From Desulfacinum hydrothermale DSM 13146 (GTDB taxonomy: Bacteria > Desulfobacterota > Syntrophobacteria > Syntrophobacterales > DSM-9756), in the NCBI RefSeq assembly GCF_900176285.1, contig NZ_FWXF01000023.1, positions 1 to 47,666 of the forward strand: a DNA stretch of 47,666 nucleotides, written 5' to 3'. Below are positions 23,947 through 33,675 of the stretch, in pieces. Numbering within the stretch: the stretch's first letter is position 1; the number at the start of each line of letters is the position of its first letter. The notes beneath the pieces are model-generated. The model had not been told where the DNA came from and did no database searches. It saw nothing but the letters and a program-made list of their open reading frames with translations. Both the position numbers and the translations under genes were made by a program.

Positions 23947-24104
23947 GGATCATGGCACGGTTCACCTCCCCCATGGATGAAACGGGCCGCCCTGCAAGGG
24001 ACTTGGGGGCGGGATCCGATCCAGCGGCCATGGGAATTGCGGCCGAGGCCGCTTCTCCAGGCATCATGAACGCTGATCTTTCATAGGGAGATCGTGAGGA
24101 CGAC

Positions 24105-25634
24105 GTGAAAAAGGGAAAAGTCTATCTGGTGGGCGCAGGACCCGGGGATCCGGGTCTTTTTACGTTGCGGGGAGTGGAAGTGCTCCGAAAGGCCGAAGTG
24201 GTGGTCTACGACTTTTTGGCCAATGAGGAGTTGCTGGCTTTCGCTCCGGCCCACGCCGAAAGGATTTACGTGGGCAAGAAGGGAGGCGACCACACCCTGA
24301 GCCAGGAAGGGATCAACCGGCTCCTGGTGGAAAAGGGGCGGCACCATGTGGTGGTGCGCCTCAAGGGCGGCGATCCTTTCGTGTTCGGACGTGGAGGGGA
24401 AGAGGCTCAGGAGCTGGTGGCGGCCGGGATCGATTTTGAGGTGGTGCCCGGGGTGAGCGCCGCGGTGGCCGTTCCCGCCTATGCTGGGATTCCCTTGTCT
24501 CATCGGGACCATACGGCGTCCATGGCCTTCATCACCGGCCATGAGCGGGCCGATTCCCAGGAATCCAAAATCGACTGGTCCAAGCTGGCCACGGCCGTGG
24601 GAACCCTGGTCTTCTTCATGGGGGTGAAGAACTTGCCGGAGATCACGGCGCGTCTCATGGAATATGGTCGCTCCCCGGAAACCCCCGTGGCGGTGATCCG
24701 TTGGGGCACCACGCCGGAACAGCGCACGGTGACGGGAACGCTTCGGGACGTGGCGGACCGGGTGCGGGACGCGGGCCTGAAGCCGCCTGCGCTCATTGTG
24801 GTGGGCGAGGTGGTGCGACTCCGGGATCAGCTCAACTGGTTTGAACGTCGCCCGCTGTTCGGGCGCACCGTCGTGGTGACACGTGCCCGGGAGCAGGCCA
24901 GTGATTTCAAGAAGCTTCTGGAAGAGAAGGGCGCCCGGTGTGTGGAGTTTCCCACCATCCGGATCGTTCCACCGGCAAGCTGGGAGCCCTTGGATCGGGC
25001 TCTGGCCGAGCTCCAGACCTACGACTGGGTGATCTTTACCAGTGTGAACGGAGTGCGCCTCTTCATGGACCGCCTCCAGGAGACGGGGAGGGACGTGCGC
25101 GCTCTCGCCGGGTTGAAACTGGCCGCCATCGGGCCCAAGACGGCCCAAGCCCTGAAAGCACGGGGCCTGCGGCTGGACGTGGTTCCCGGTGAATACCGGG
25201 CGGAAGGCATCCTGCAGGCCATGGGCGCCCAATCGGTCCAGGGGGCGCGTGTTCTTCTCCCCCGCGCCAAGGTGGCCCGTGAGGTCCTTCCGGAAACGCT
25301 CCGCCAATGGGGCGCTCACGTGGACGTGGTGCCCGCCTACGAAACGGTGCTGCCCCAAGAGGGATCCGACGCGGTGGCCGAGATGCTCCGGGAGGGCCGT
25401 GTGGACGTGGTCACCTTCACCTCGTCGTCCACCGTGACCAACTTGATCCAGGTGCTGGCTGCCCACGATCCGGTGCAACTGTTGCAAAAGACCACCGTGG
25501 CCTGCATCGGCCCTGTTACCGCCGACACGGCCCGCGCTCATGGGATTGAGGTGCAGGTGGTGGCCGAGGAGTACACCCTTACCGGCCTGGTCAACGCCCT
25601 GTGCGACCACCTGGCGGGTCAGAAGGCTGTCTGA
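24105..25634 (+). CDS. cobA-hemD: Fused uroporphyrinogen-III C-methyltransferase / uroporphyrinogen-III synthase (CobA-HemD, 509 aa)
   Basis: Residues ~1-245 are CobA/SUMT, which methylates uroporphyrinogen III to precorrin-2 on the way to siroheme and cobalamin: VYLVGAGPGDPGLFTLRG, VRLKGGDPFVFGRGGEE, VPGVSAAVAVPAYAGIPLSHR. Residues ~255-500 are HemD, which closes hydroxymethylbilane to uroporphyrinogen III: RTVVVTRAREQASDFKKLLE, WVIFTSVNGVRLF, LPRAKVAREVLPETL, and VDVVTFTSSSTVTNL. Such fusions are frequent in Clostridia and Desulfobacterota. Siroheme demand fits a dissimilatory sulfite reductase organism. GTG 24105 follows GTGAGGACGAC. The last codons and stop lie in the left end of dispersed element copy B. 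Confidence 0.93.
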   Translation: MKKGKVYLVGAGPGDPGLFTLRGVEVLRKAEVVVYDFLANEELLAFAPAHAERIYVGKKGGDHTLSQEGINRLLVEKGRHHVVVRLKGGDPFVFGRGGEEAQELVAAGIDFEVVPGVSAAVAVPAYAGIPLSHRDHTASMAFITGHERADSQESKIDWSKLATAVGTLVFFMGVKNLPEITARLMEYGRSPETPVAVIRWGTTPEQRTVTGTLRDVADRVRDAGLKPPALIVVGEVVRLRDQLNWFERRPLFGRTVVVTRAREQASDFKKLLEEKGARCVEFPTIRIVPPASWEPLDRALAELQTYDWVIFTSVNGVRLFMDRLQETGRDVRALAGLKLAAIGPKTAQALKARGLRLDVVPGEYRAEGILQAMGAQSVQGARVLLPRAKVAREVLPETLRQWGAHVDVVPAYETVLPQEGSDAVAEMLREGRVDVVTFTSSSTVTNLIQVLAAHDPVQLLQKTTVACIGPVTADTARAHGIEVQVVAEEYTLTGLVNALCDHLAGQKAV

Positions 25635-25823
25635 CAATGGCCTCTCGGTCTTTTTGGCCTTTCTTCTACTGTGCCATGTGATGTTTTTTTTGAGCTTTCT
25701 GGGGGCGGATTCGGAACCCGCCCCGCCTCCCGCAAGACCAGGCCCGTAGCGCGGGCGGGTCTGGGAGTTCCACCTTTGCGTTCGCACAAGAAGGGATGAA
25801 CCTGGGCGTTCCCGGACAAGCTC
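25625..25823 (+). repeat. Dispersed ~200-bp intergenic element, copy B
   Basis: It begins CTGTCTGACAATGGCC within the last codons of cobA-hemD and ends CGGACAAGCTC. It carries TGAGCTTTCTGGGGGCGG, ATTCGGAACCCGCCCC, TTTGCGTTCGCACAAGAAGGG and AACCTGGGCGTTC. The remaining 40 bp of this gap hold nothing recognisable. Confidence 0.8.
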
Positions 25824-25861
25824 TGGAGGGGCGGGCTTCAGGATGTGCCGGCCGCAGGTCT

Positions 25862-26074
25862 TCATGGTTCATGGTGTTGCTTCAGCCAGCGGCCCAGAAC
25901 CGGGTAGCGTTCACCCAAACGGGTCAGGAATCGGGCCACCCAGGGGATTTCTTTTCCCAGCAGCAAGAACCCCAACGCAAGGAAGAGGGCTCCCTGGAGC
26001 ACGGGCAGAAAGAGGCCCACCACACCCAGTACCAGCAGGAGGCAGCCGGCGAGGATCCGAACCGTTTTCTTCAT
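25862..26074 (-). CDS. Small inner-membrane protein, DUF454/PGPGW-like (70 aa)
   Basis: The product consists of a hydrophobic hairpin (ILAGCLLLVLGVVGLFLP then GALFLALGFLLLGKEIPW) followed by a basic helix (RFLTRLGERYPVLGRWLKQ). This is typical of small putative transmembrane proteins of the DUF454/YbaN or PGPGW type. The start is ATG 26074. It lies 25 bp downstream of the CaCA antiporter gene on the same strand and probably shares its transcript. Function unknown. Confidence 0.7.
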   Translation of the reverse strand: MKKTVRILAGCLLLVLGVVGLFLPVLQGALFLALGFLLLGKEIPWVARFLTRLGERYPVLGRWLKQHHEP

Positions 26075-26099
26075 GTTCCGTTGAACTCCGCGCGGCGTG

Positions 26100-27068
26100 T
26101 CAGTGGACGAACAGGTAGGTCATGTAGGCCAGATATCCCGCGGCCAGGGCCCCGCCTTCCAGGCGGTTGACCCTCCCCTGACGGCCGGCCTTCCAGGACC
26201 GGCATACGGGCCAGAGCAAGAAGGTGGCCAGCAGCATGACCGGAAAGTCCCGGTGGAAGGCTTCCGAGGAGACCCGCAGCGGAACAAGGGTCGCCGGGAT
26301 CCCCAGGATGGCCAGCGTATTGAATAGGTTGGACCCCACCACGTTGCCCACCGCGATGTCGTCTTCCTTCTTGATGGCCCCCGCCACGGAAGTGGCCAAT
26401 TCCGGAAGGCTCGTTCCCAGGGCCACCAGGGTGAGTCCAATCACCAGTTCGCTCACGCCGAAGGCCCGCGCCATGCCCACACCGCCCCAGACCAGCAGGC
26501 GGCTTCCCACGCTGAGACACACAAGGCCCATCACGAGATAGGTCACGGGCCTGCCAAGGCCTTCCTTTTGGGCGGGTTCAGGCGTCTCGCTCGCCTCCGA
26601 CACCAACTTGTCCACATGGCCCTGTTTGGCCGATTGAACCATCCACCCCAGAAACAGGGCCATGGCACCCAGCAAGATCAGTCCCTCGAACCGGCTGAAG
26701 ACGCCGTCCTTGGCCATGAGCCAGGCCAGTACGGACACGGCCACCAGGGCCGGATATTCGCGGTGGATCAGGGAGGACTGAATCAGGAGGGGACGAAAGA
26801 GGGAGGCGGTTCCAAGGATCAGGCAAATGTTGGCCACGTTGCTTCCCACCACGTTTCCCACGGCCACGTCCGGGTGCCCCATGAAGGTGGCCGTCACGGC
26901 GATGAGCAGCTCCGGAAGCGACGTGCCGAAGGAGACCACGGTGAGTCCCACGATGAGCGGGGAGATCCCCAAACGGCGGGCCAGCCGGGCCGCACCCTCC
27001 ACAAATCGGTCCGCTCCCCACATGAGTCCACAGATGCCGGCCAAGGCGGCCGCGCCGTACAAAATCAT
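26100..27068 (-). CDS. CaCA-family Na+/Ca2+ (YrbG-type) antiporter (322 aa)
   Basis: A cation exchanger of the inner membrane with ~10 hydrophobic segments. Both inverted alpha-repeats are clear: TVVSFGTSLPELLIAVTATF with GNVVGSNVANICLILG, and LVALGTSLPELATSVAGAI with GNVVGSNLFNTLAILG. The acidic and polar residues of these loops form the ion site. Length and motifs match bacterial YrbG-like proteins, which exchange sodium or protons for calcium. It is preceded by mlaA on the same strand with a 24-bp spacer. YrbG is an Mla-neighbour in E. coli too, so the proximity to MlaA may be meaningful. Confidence 0.92.
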   Translation of the reverse strand: MILYGAAALAGICGLMWGADRFVEGAARLARRLGISPLIVGLTVVSFGTSLPELLIAVTATFMGHPDVAVGNVVGSNVANICLILGTASLFRPLLIQSSLIHREYPALVAVSVLAWLMAKDGVFSRFEGLILLGAMALFLGWMVQSAKQGHVDKLVSEASETPEPAQKEGLGRPVTYLVMGLVCLSVGSRLLVWGGVGMARAFGVSELVIGLTLVALGTSLPELATSVAGAIKKEDDIAVGNVVGSNLFNTLAILGIPATLVPLRVSSEAFHRDFPVMLLATFLLWPVCRSWKAGRQGRVNRLEGGALAAGYLAYMTYLFVH

Positions 27069-27092
27069 GGGACTCCGTTGCCCTCCCTTCCG

Positions 27093-27863
27093 CTACTCCT
27101 GCACCTGTTTGTGCCGATAGCTGATGTAGGCATCGCGCAGGGCCACGTAGGGATCGAGAGCGGACGCCTTGAGGTCTTCATATTCGCCCAGGCGCAAAGA
27201 GGTGCGGTTCACCACCTTAACGGCCTTCACTCCCACGTAGACGCCGGCGGGCGGATAGAGATAGGAGGTGGGATCCAGGAAGATATCGCCCCCGAAGCCC
27301 AGGGTGTCGCGGATCGAGGAGGGGCCGAACAGGGGCCAATTGATGTAGATGCCGTGGCCCATGCCATAGACTCCCAGGGTCTGGCCGAAGTCTTCGTCGT
27401 AGGCCTTGAGGCCGAATTCCTGTTCTGCCGGATCGAACATACCTCCGGCTCCCAGGGTGGAATTGAGGGCGAAGCGGGCTATCTCCACACCGCATCGTTT
27501 GATCTTGCCCTGCAGCAGGTTGTTCACGATGCGCACGGGCGCCAGGATGTTGTCATAGGCGTTTCGAATGGCGATGCGCACCCCCGGCGGCAGAATCGTT
27601 CCGTACACCTTGGCCACAGGCTTGAGGACCCAGAAGTAGAGCTTGTCGTTGAAGTGGAAAAAGAAACGGTTCATGGGCTCCAGGGGATCCGCCACCGTCA
27701 CGGTTTCCTCGGCGAAGGGGTCGTGGAATTCATCGGTGGCCGCCCACGCGTCGGTCGCCCCAACACCGGGAACCCAAGGGATCGCCAGGATGGCCGCCAA
27801 AACCGCACCCATCAGCCACAACGCCGCACCCCTGATCTTCGTGCCGTGTATGTCCTTGCGCAT
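27093..27863 (-). CDS. mlaA: MlaA/VacJ-family outer-membrane lipid-asymmetry protein (256 aa)
   Basis: MlaA removes phospholipids from the outer leaflet of the outer membrane. Family motifs are DPLEPMNRFFFHFNDKLYFWVLKPVA, 'PPGVRIAIRNAYDNILAPVRIVNNLLQGK', RFALNSTLGAGGMFDPA, FGQTLGVYGMGHGIYINWPLFGPSSIRDTLG and DPTSYLYPPAG. An N-terminal hydrophobic segment (~12-30) ends in DAWAATDEF, a signal peptidase I site. The classical lipobox cysteine is not present, so this looks like a soluble or pore-anchored form. The other Mla genes are not in this window. It is followed by the CaCA antiporter gene. Confidence 0.9.
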   Translation of the reverse strand: MRKDIHGTKIRGAALWLMGAVLAAILAIPWVPGVGATDAWAATDEFHDPFAEETVTVADPLEPMNRFFFHFNDKLYFWVLKPVAKVYGTILPPGVRIAIRNAYDNILAPVRIVNNLLQGKIKRCGVEIARFALNSTLGAGGMFDPAEQEFGLKAYDEDFGQTLGVYGMGHGIYINWPLFGPSSIRDTLGFGGDIFLDPTSYLYPPAGVYVGVKAVKVVNRTSLRLGEYEDLKASALDPYVALRDAYISYRHKQVQE

Positions 27864-28054
27864 CGCTTTCCTCCATCTCAGGTCGCGTATGAGGATCGGG
27901 AAACCTCATGTAACGCGGTTTCCCCTGGGTTTGTCAACCGGATAACGCGCCCGGCCTTTCTGCGCCGGGTCGGTTTGTGGTATGTGTGAACGCCACCAGA
28001 ACCCGGCTCACAGACCCCAGGGCTTGGAGGATGGAAACGACGGAGGCCGACGGT

Positions 28055-29629
28055 ATGGATCGCTTTTCTTTTTCCCAGCAGGACCGGAACCAGTTGGCGG
28101 AAGTGGGGATCTCCACGGAAGAAGTGCAGCGACAGTTGGAACTCTTCGCCCGACAGGACACCTTTTGGGATCTCCATCGACCCTGCACCCTGGGCGACGG
28201 GATCCTGACGGTGGACGGCGCCTTGGAAAAGCAATGCCTGGAGGCCTATCACAAGGCGTCCCGGAACGGACGGTATCTTAAATTCGTGCCCGCCTCCGGT
28301 GCCGCCACCCGCATGTTTCAGGCCCTGTTTGCTGTGCTGAACGAAGACCCCGTCCCCCGCCTGGAACGGCTCCAAGAGCGGGCGGATGGGGGGGACGAGG
28401 CCGCCCGCAGTGCCGTGCGTTTTGTAAAGGAGGCCCAGCGGTTTGCGTTTTATGAGGCCTGGAAGGCCCGGACGGAAAGCCAGGGCTGCAGGCTGGATCA
28501 GGCCTTGAAGGCGGGGGACTTGGAACGGCCCCTTCGTCTTCTGCTCACGGAAGAGGGCCTGGGGCTGGGGCGCCTTCCCAAGGCGCTCATCCCCTTTCAC
28601 CGCTATGACGACCACGTGCGCACGGCCCTGGAAGAGCACCTGGTGGAGGCGGCCCACTATGTGCGGAACGCCCATGGGGCCTGCCGGCTCCATTTCACCG
28701 TGAGTCCGGAACACGAGGATCTCTTTCGGGAGCATGTGGACCGGGTGCGTCCGGTCCACGAAGGACGCCTGAATACACAATATGCCATGGGCTTTTCTCA
28801 TCAAAGCCCTTCCACCCATACCATCGCCGTGGATGAGCACAACCGACCTTTCCGGGATGCGCAAGGCCGCCTGGTCTTCCGGCCTGCGGGCCATGGAGCG
28901 CTCTTGGGAAACCTTTCCGGGTTGGACGGGGACCTGGTTTACATCAAAAACATCGACAACGTGGTGCCCGATCACCTGAAAGGGGAGACCCTTCGGTGGA
29001 AGCGCATCCTGGGAGGCCTGGCGGTGCTCATCCAGCAGCAGGTGCACGCGCACATCAAGCGACTGCGGGCCGTTGGATCCCGAAACGCCGTGGAAGACGC
29101 CCGCCGCTTCGTCCAGGAAACCTTTGGGGAGGCGGGCTCCGCCGTCGGCGGCTCCCTTTCGGCCCAACGGGATCTGATCCTGGACGCCCTGGATCGGCCC
29201 ATGCGGGTGTGCGGCATGGTGCGCAACGTGGGCGAGCCGGGCGGCGGCCCCTTCTGGGTGCGCAACGCCGACGGAAGGATTCGGATGCAGATCGTGGAAA
29301 AGGCCCAAGTGAATATGGACGATCCCGCACAGCGGGCCATCTGGAGCCGATCCACGCACTTCAACCCCGTGGATTTGGTCTGCGCCCTTCGCGATCCGGA
29401 CGGCAAGCCCTACGATCTCCAAAGATATGTGGATCCCAACGCGGTGATCATCACCAGGAAATCCCTGGAGGGCAGGCCGCTCAAGGCACTGGAGCTTCCC
29501 GGCCTGTGGAACGGGTCCATGGCCTTTTGGAATACGCTGTTTGTCCAGGTGCCCACAATCACCTTCAATCCGGTCAAGACGGTACTGGATCTCTTGCGGT
29601 CGGAACACCAGCCGCGGGGTCGCCCTTAG
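28055..29629 (+). CDS. DUF4301 family protein (524 aa)
   Basis: The sequence matches my recollection of the DUF4301 family. It has QLAEVGISTEEVQRQLELFAR near the N-terminus, then LKFVPASGAATRMFQALFA, ALIPFHRYDDHVRTALEEHLVEAA, and GMVRNVGEPGGGPFWVRNADG. There are also QIVEKAQVNM and STHFNPVDLVCALRD near the C-terminus. 'GAATRM' plus a glycine-rich core suggests a nucleotide-handling (nucleotidyltransferase-like) enzyme, but no activity is established. ATG 28055 is chosen because GGAGG lies eight bases upstream; other in-frame starts are at 28031 and 27977. It is divergent from mlaA and 33 bp upstream of the sigma54 activator gene. Confidence 0.72.
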   Translation: MDRFSFSQQDRNQLAEVGISTEEVQRQLELFARQDTFWDLHRPCTLGDGILTVDGALEKQCLEAYHKASRNGRYLKFVPASGAATRMFQALFAVLNEDPVPRLERLQERADGGDEAARSAVRFVKEAQRFAFYEAWKARTESQGCRLDQALKAGDLERPLRLLLTEEGLGLGRLPKALIPFHRYDDHVRTALEEHLVEAAHYVRNAHGACRLHFTVSPEHEDLFREHVDRVRPVHEGRLNTQYAMGFSHQSPSTHTIAVDEHNRPFRDAQGRLVFRPAGHGALLGNLSGLDGDLVYIKNIDNVVPDHLKGETLRWKRILGGLAVLIQQQVHAHIKRLRAVGSRNAVEDARRFVQETFGEAGSAVGGSLSAQRDLILDALDRPMRVCGMVRNVGEPGGGPFWVRNADGRIRMQIVEKAQVNMDDPAQRAIWSRSTHFNPVDLVCALRDPDGKPYDLQRYVDPNAVIITRKSLEGRPLKALELPGLWNGSMAFWNTLFVQVPTITFNPVKTVLDLLRSEHQPRGRP

Positions 29630-29662
29630 AAAACGAGCACGAGATTCCTCTCAAAGGGGCCC

Positions 29663-31186
29663 ATGAACGAAAAATACTCACTGGAAGAGCTGGAGGCGCT
29701 CCACGAGATCGCCCGAACCCTGGCCAGGCCCGACGACATCAAGGAACAACTGCAGGGCGTGCTGGCGGTTTTGAGCGATCGGCTTGGCATGGAACGGGGC
29801 ATGGTTTCCATCCTGGATGCCCGCACGGGTGAGGCCTGGCTGGACGTGGCGCACGGAGTGGATGTGCGCGCCGGGAGCGTCATCTACCGGCCCGGTGAAG
29901 GAATCACGGGCAAGGTGGCCCAGACCGGCCGGCCACTGGCCATTGCCAACCTGGGCGAAGAGACGCACTTTCTGGACCGAACGGGCGCTCGCAAGAAGCT
30001 GGACCGCAAGGAACTGGCCTTTCTGTGTGTGCCCATCTTCCACCAAGGACGGGTGGTGGGGGTCCTTTCCGCGGACAAGCTGAGTCGGGACGTGGCGGAC
30101 CTGAGCCGCGAGGTGGCGCTGCTGGGGGCCGTGGCGGAACTGCTGGGCAAGGTGGTCCATTACCGGGCGGTAGCGGAGGAAAACCGGAGGCTCAGGCACC
30201 TACTGGCCGAAGCCCGGCGGCCCAAGACCCGAATCCTGGGCCGTTCCAAGGTGATCCGTGACGTGCTTCGACTGATCGACCAGGTGGCGGATACCAACAC
30301 CACCGTCCTCATCCACGGGGAAACCGGTACGGGAAAGGAACTGGTGGCCCAGGCCATCCACGAGAACAGTCGCCGCAGCAAGGGCCCCCTGGTTCGGGTC
30401 AACTGCGCCGCCATGCCCGACACGCTGCTGGAAAGCGAGCTGTTCGGCCACGAACGGGGAGCCTTCACAGGGGCGGTCACCCGGCGGCGGGGACGCTTTG
30501 AAGAAGCCCAGGGGGGGACCATCTTCCTGGACGAGGTGGGAGAGCTCTCGCCGGTGGCTCAGGCGAAGCTGCTCCGCGTGCTCCAGGAACGAGAGTTCCA
30601 GCCCCTGGGCTCGTCGCGTACCGTGAAGGTGGACGTGCGGGTGGTGGCGGCCACCAACCGGGACTTGGACCAAGAGGTGGCCAAGGGCCGGTTTCGCTCG
30701 GATCTCTACTACCGCCTCAATGTCTTTCCCATCTTCCTGCCTCCCCTCCGGGACCGAGGCCCCGACATCTTGCTGTTGGCCGATTATTTCGTGGTGAAGT
30801 ACGCGGAGCAGTTCGGCAAATCGGTCGAGCGCATTTCCACGCCCGCCATCGACCTGCTCATGGCCTACCATTGGCCGGGCAACGTTCGTGAGCTCGAAAA
30901 TTGCATGGAAAGGGCGGTGGTGCTCGCTTCCGGCGGGGCCATCGAGGCCCGTCATCTGCCGCCCACGCTGCAGATGAAGCCTGTGGAACTGCGTTCCCGG
31001 TCCCGGGGAAAACTGGAAGCGCTGGTGGGGGCCTATGAACGCGATCTCATCGTGGAGGCCCTGAAGGACACCAAGGGCAATCAGTCCCAGGCGGCCCGGC
31101 TGTTGGGTACCACCAAACGGGTCATCCAGTACAAGGTGCGAAAGTACGGGATCGATCCCCAGCGATTCCGGAACCGGTCCGTTTGA
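29663..31186 (+). CDS. Sigma54-dependent transcriptional activator with GAF sensor (NifA-like, 507 aa)
   Basis: The protein has an N-terminal GAF domain (~20-165), then the AAA+ sigma54-interaction domain (~190-420). The latter has Walker A GETGTGKE, the sigma54 loop GAFTGA, 'GGTIFLDEVGELS', and WPGNVRELEN. A C-terminal Fis-type helix-turn-helix follows (KGNQSQAARLLGTTKRVIQYKVRKYG). There is no receiver domain, so it is not a classic NtrC, and the interdomain cysteines of oxygen-sensitive NifA are not seen. It opens the nitrogen cluster, so it is a good candidate regulator for glnA and its neighbours. The signal bound by the GAF domain is unknown. Confidence 0.88.
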   Translation: MNEKYSLEELEALHEIARTLARPDDIKEQLQGVLAVLSDRLGMERGMVSILDARTGEAWLDVAHGVDVRAGSVIYRPGEGITGKVAQTGRPLAIANLGEETHFLDRTGARKKLDRKELAFLCVPIFHQGRVVGVLSADKLSRDVADLSREVALLGAVAELLGKVVHYRAVAEENRRLRHLLAEARRPKTRILGRSKVIRDVLRLIDQVADTNTTVLIHGETGTGKELVAQAIHENSRRSKGPLVRVNCAAMPDTLLESELFGHERGAFTGAVTRRRGRFEEAQGGTIFLDEVGELSPVAQAKLLRVLQEREFQPLGSSRTVKVDVRVVAATNRDLDQEVAKGRFRSDLYYRLNVFPIFLPPLRDRGPDILLLADYFVVKYAEQFGKSVERISTPAIDLLMAYHWPGNVRELENCMERAVVLASGGAIEARHLPPTLQMKPVELRSRSRGKLEALVGAYERDLIVEALKDTKGNQSQAARLLGTTKRVIQYKVRKYGIDPQRFRNRSV

Positions 31187-31199
31187 GGAGAAAAGCACC

Positions 31200-33183
<1,984 letters not shown>

Positions 33184-33184
33184 A

Positions 33185-33302
33185 AGCCTGTGCCACAATG
33201 GCCTTTCAGCCTTTTGGTGGGTTCTAACGGGCCGAAATGCCACGGTGCCCGGTGGCTCTTGGGGAGTCGTAGGGGCGAACCTGGGCGTTCTCAGGTAGTC
33301 TT
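33185..33302 (+). repeat. Dispersed ~200-bp intergenic element, copy C (internal deletion)
   Basis: AGCCTGTGCCACAATGGCC, TTTCAGCCTTTTGGTGGG, the hairpin segment GCCACGGTGCCCGGTGGC, GTAGGGGCG and AACCTGGGCGTTCTC are present in order. The section between the central palindrome and CCTGGGCG is deleted. The left end abuts the glnB stop. Confidence 0.75.
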
Positions 33303-33305
33303 TGG

Positions 33306-33530
33306 AAAGCTGTGGCAAAGTGACCTCTTGGATACACAACCACCTGATCGCACACCTTGCGGCAGGAGCGAACGGCCGGGTTTTTCCTGGAGAAAGCCGT
33401 CGCAAAGCCTTCCGGGCGGCGGGAGGGATCTTGCGTGCAGTCCTTGGCCATCCTGTCCGCACACGGGCCGAGCGGTCGTTTTGGGATAAGCTCACAGGAG
33501 CTGGTCCCAACTTCGGCGTTCTTACGCAGG
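33306..33530 (+). repeat. Heavily degraded second copy of the dispersed element (C2)
   Basis: AAGCTGTGGCAAAGTGACCTC at the left and GCTGGTCCCAACTTCGGCG, GTTCTTACG at the right recall the ends of the family. The middle is not recognisable. Confidence is low. From 33531 to the glnD start the gap carries no gene I can support. Confidence 0.35.
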
Positions 33531-33675
33531 TGGGAACCCATCCTGTAAATCGCGGATTCCGGCATCCCGTTCGAACCGGGGACAGGGTGTGCGCCGATGA
33601 TGCAAAGACGTAGGGGTTTCTGACCGCCAGAGTCCCAACATGGTCACCCGCTCGATCCCGAAAAGGGGAGCTTCC

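Noticed and set aside
29663-31186. Calling the activator NifA
   Set aside because: No nif genes in the window and no NifA cysteine motif; kept as a NifA-like GAF activator.
33467-33583. tRNA-like words GGCCGAGCGGTC, CTGTAAATC and CCCGTTCGAACCGGG in the gap before glnD
   Set aside because: The arms are too far apart, the anticodon stem does not pair and no acceptor stem closes it; at best a chance resemblance or a decayed pseudo-tRNA.
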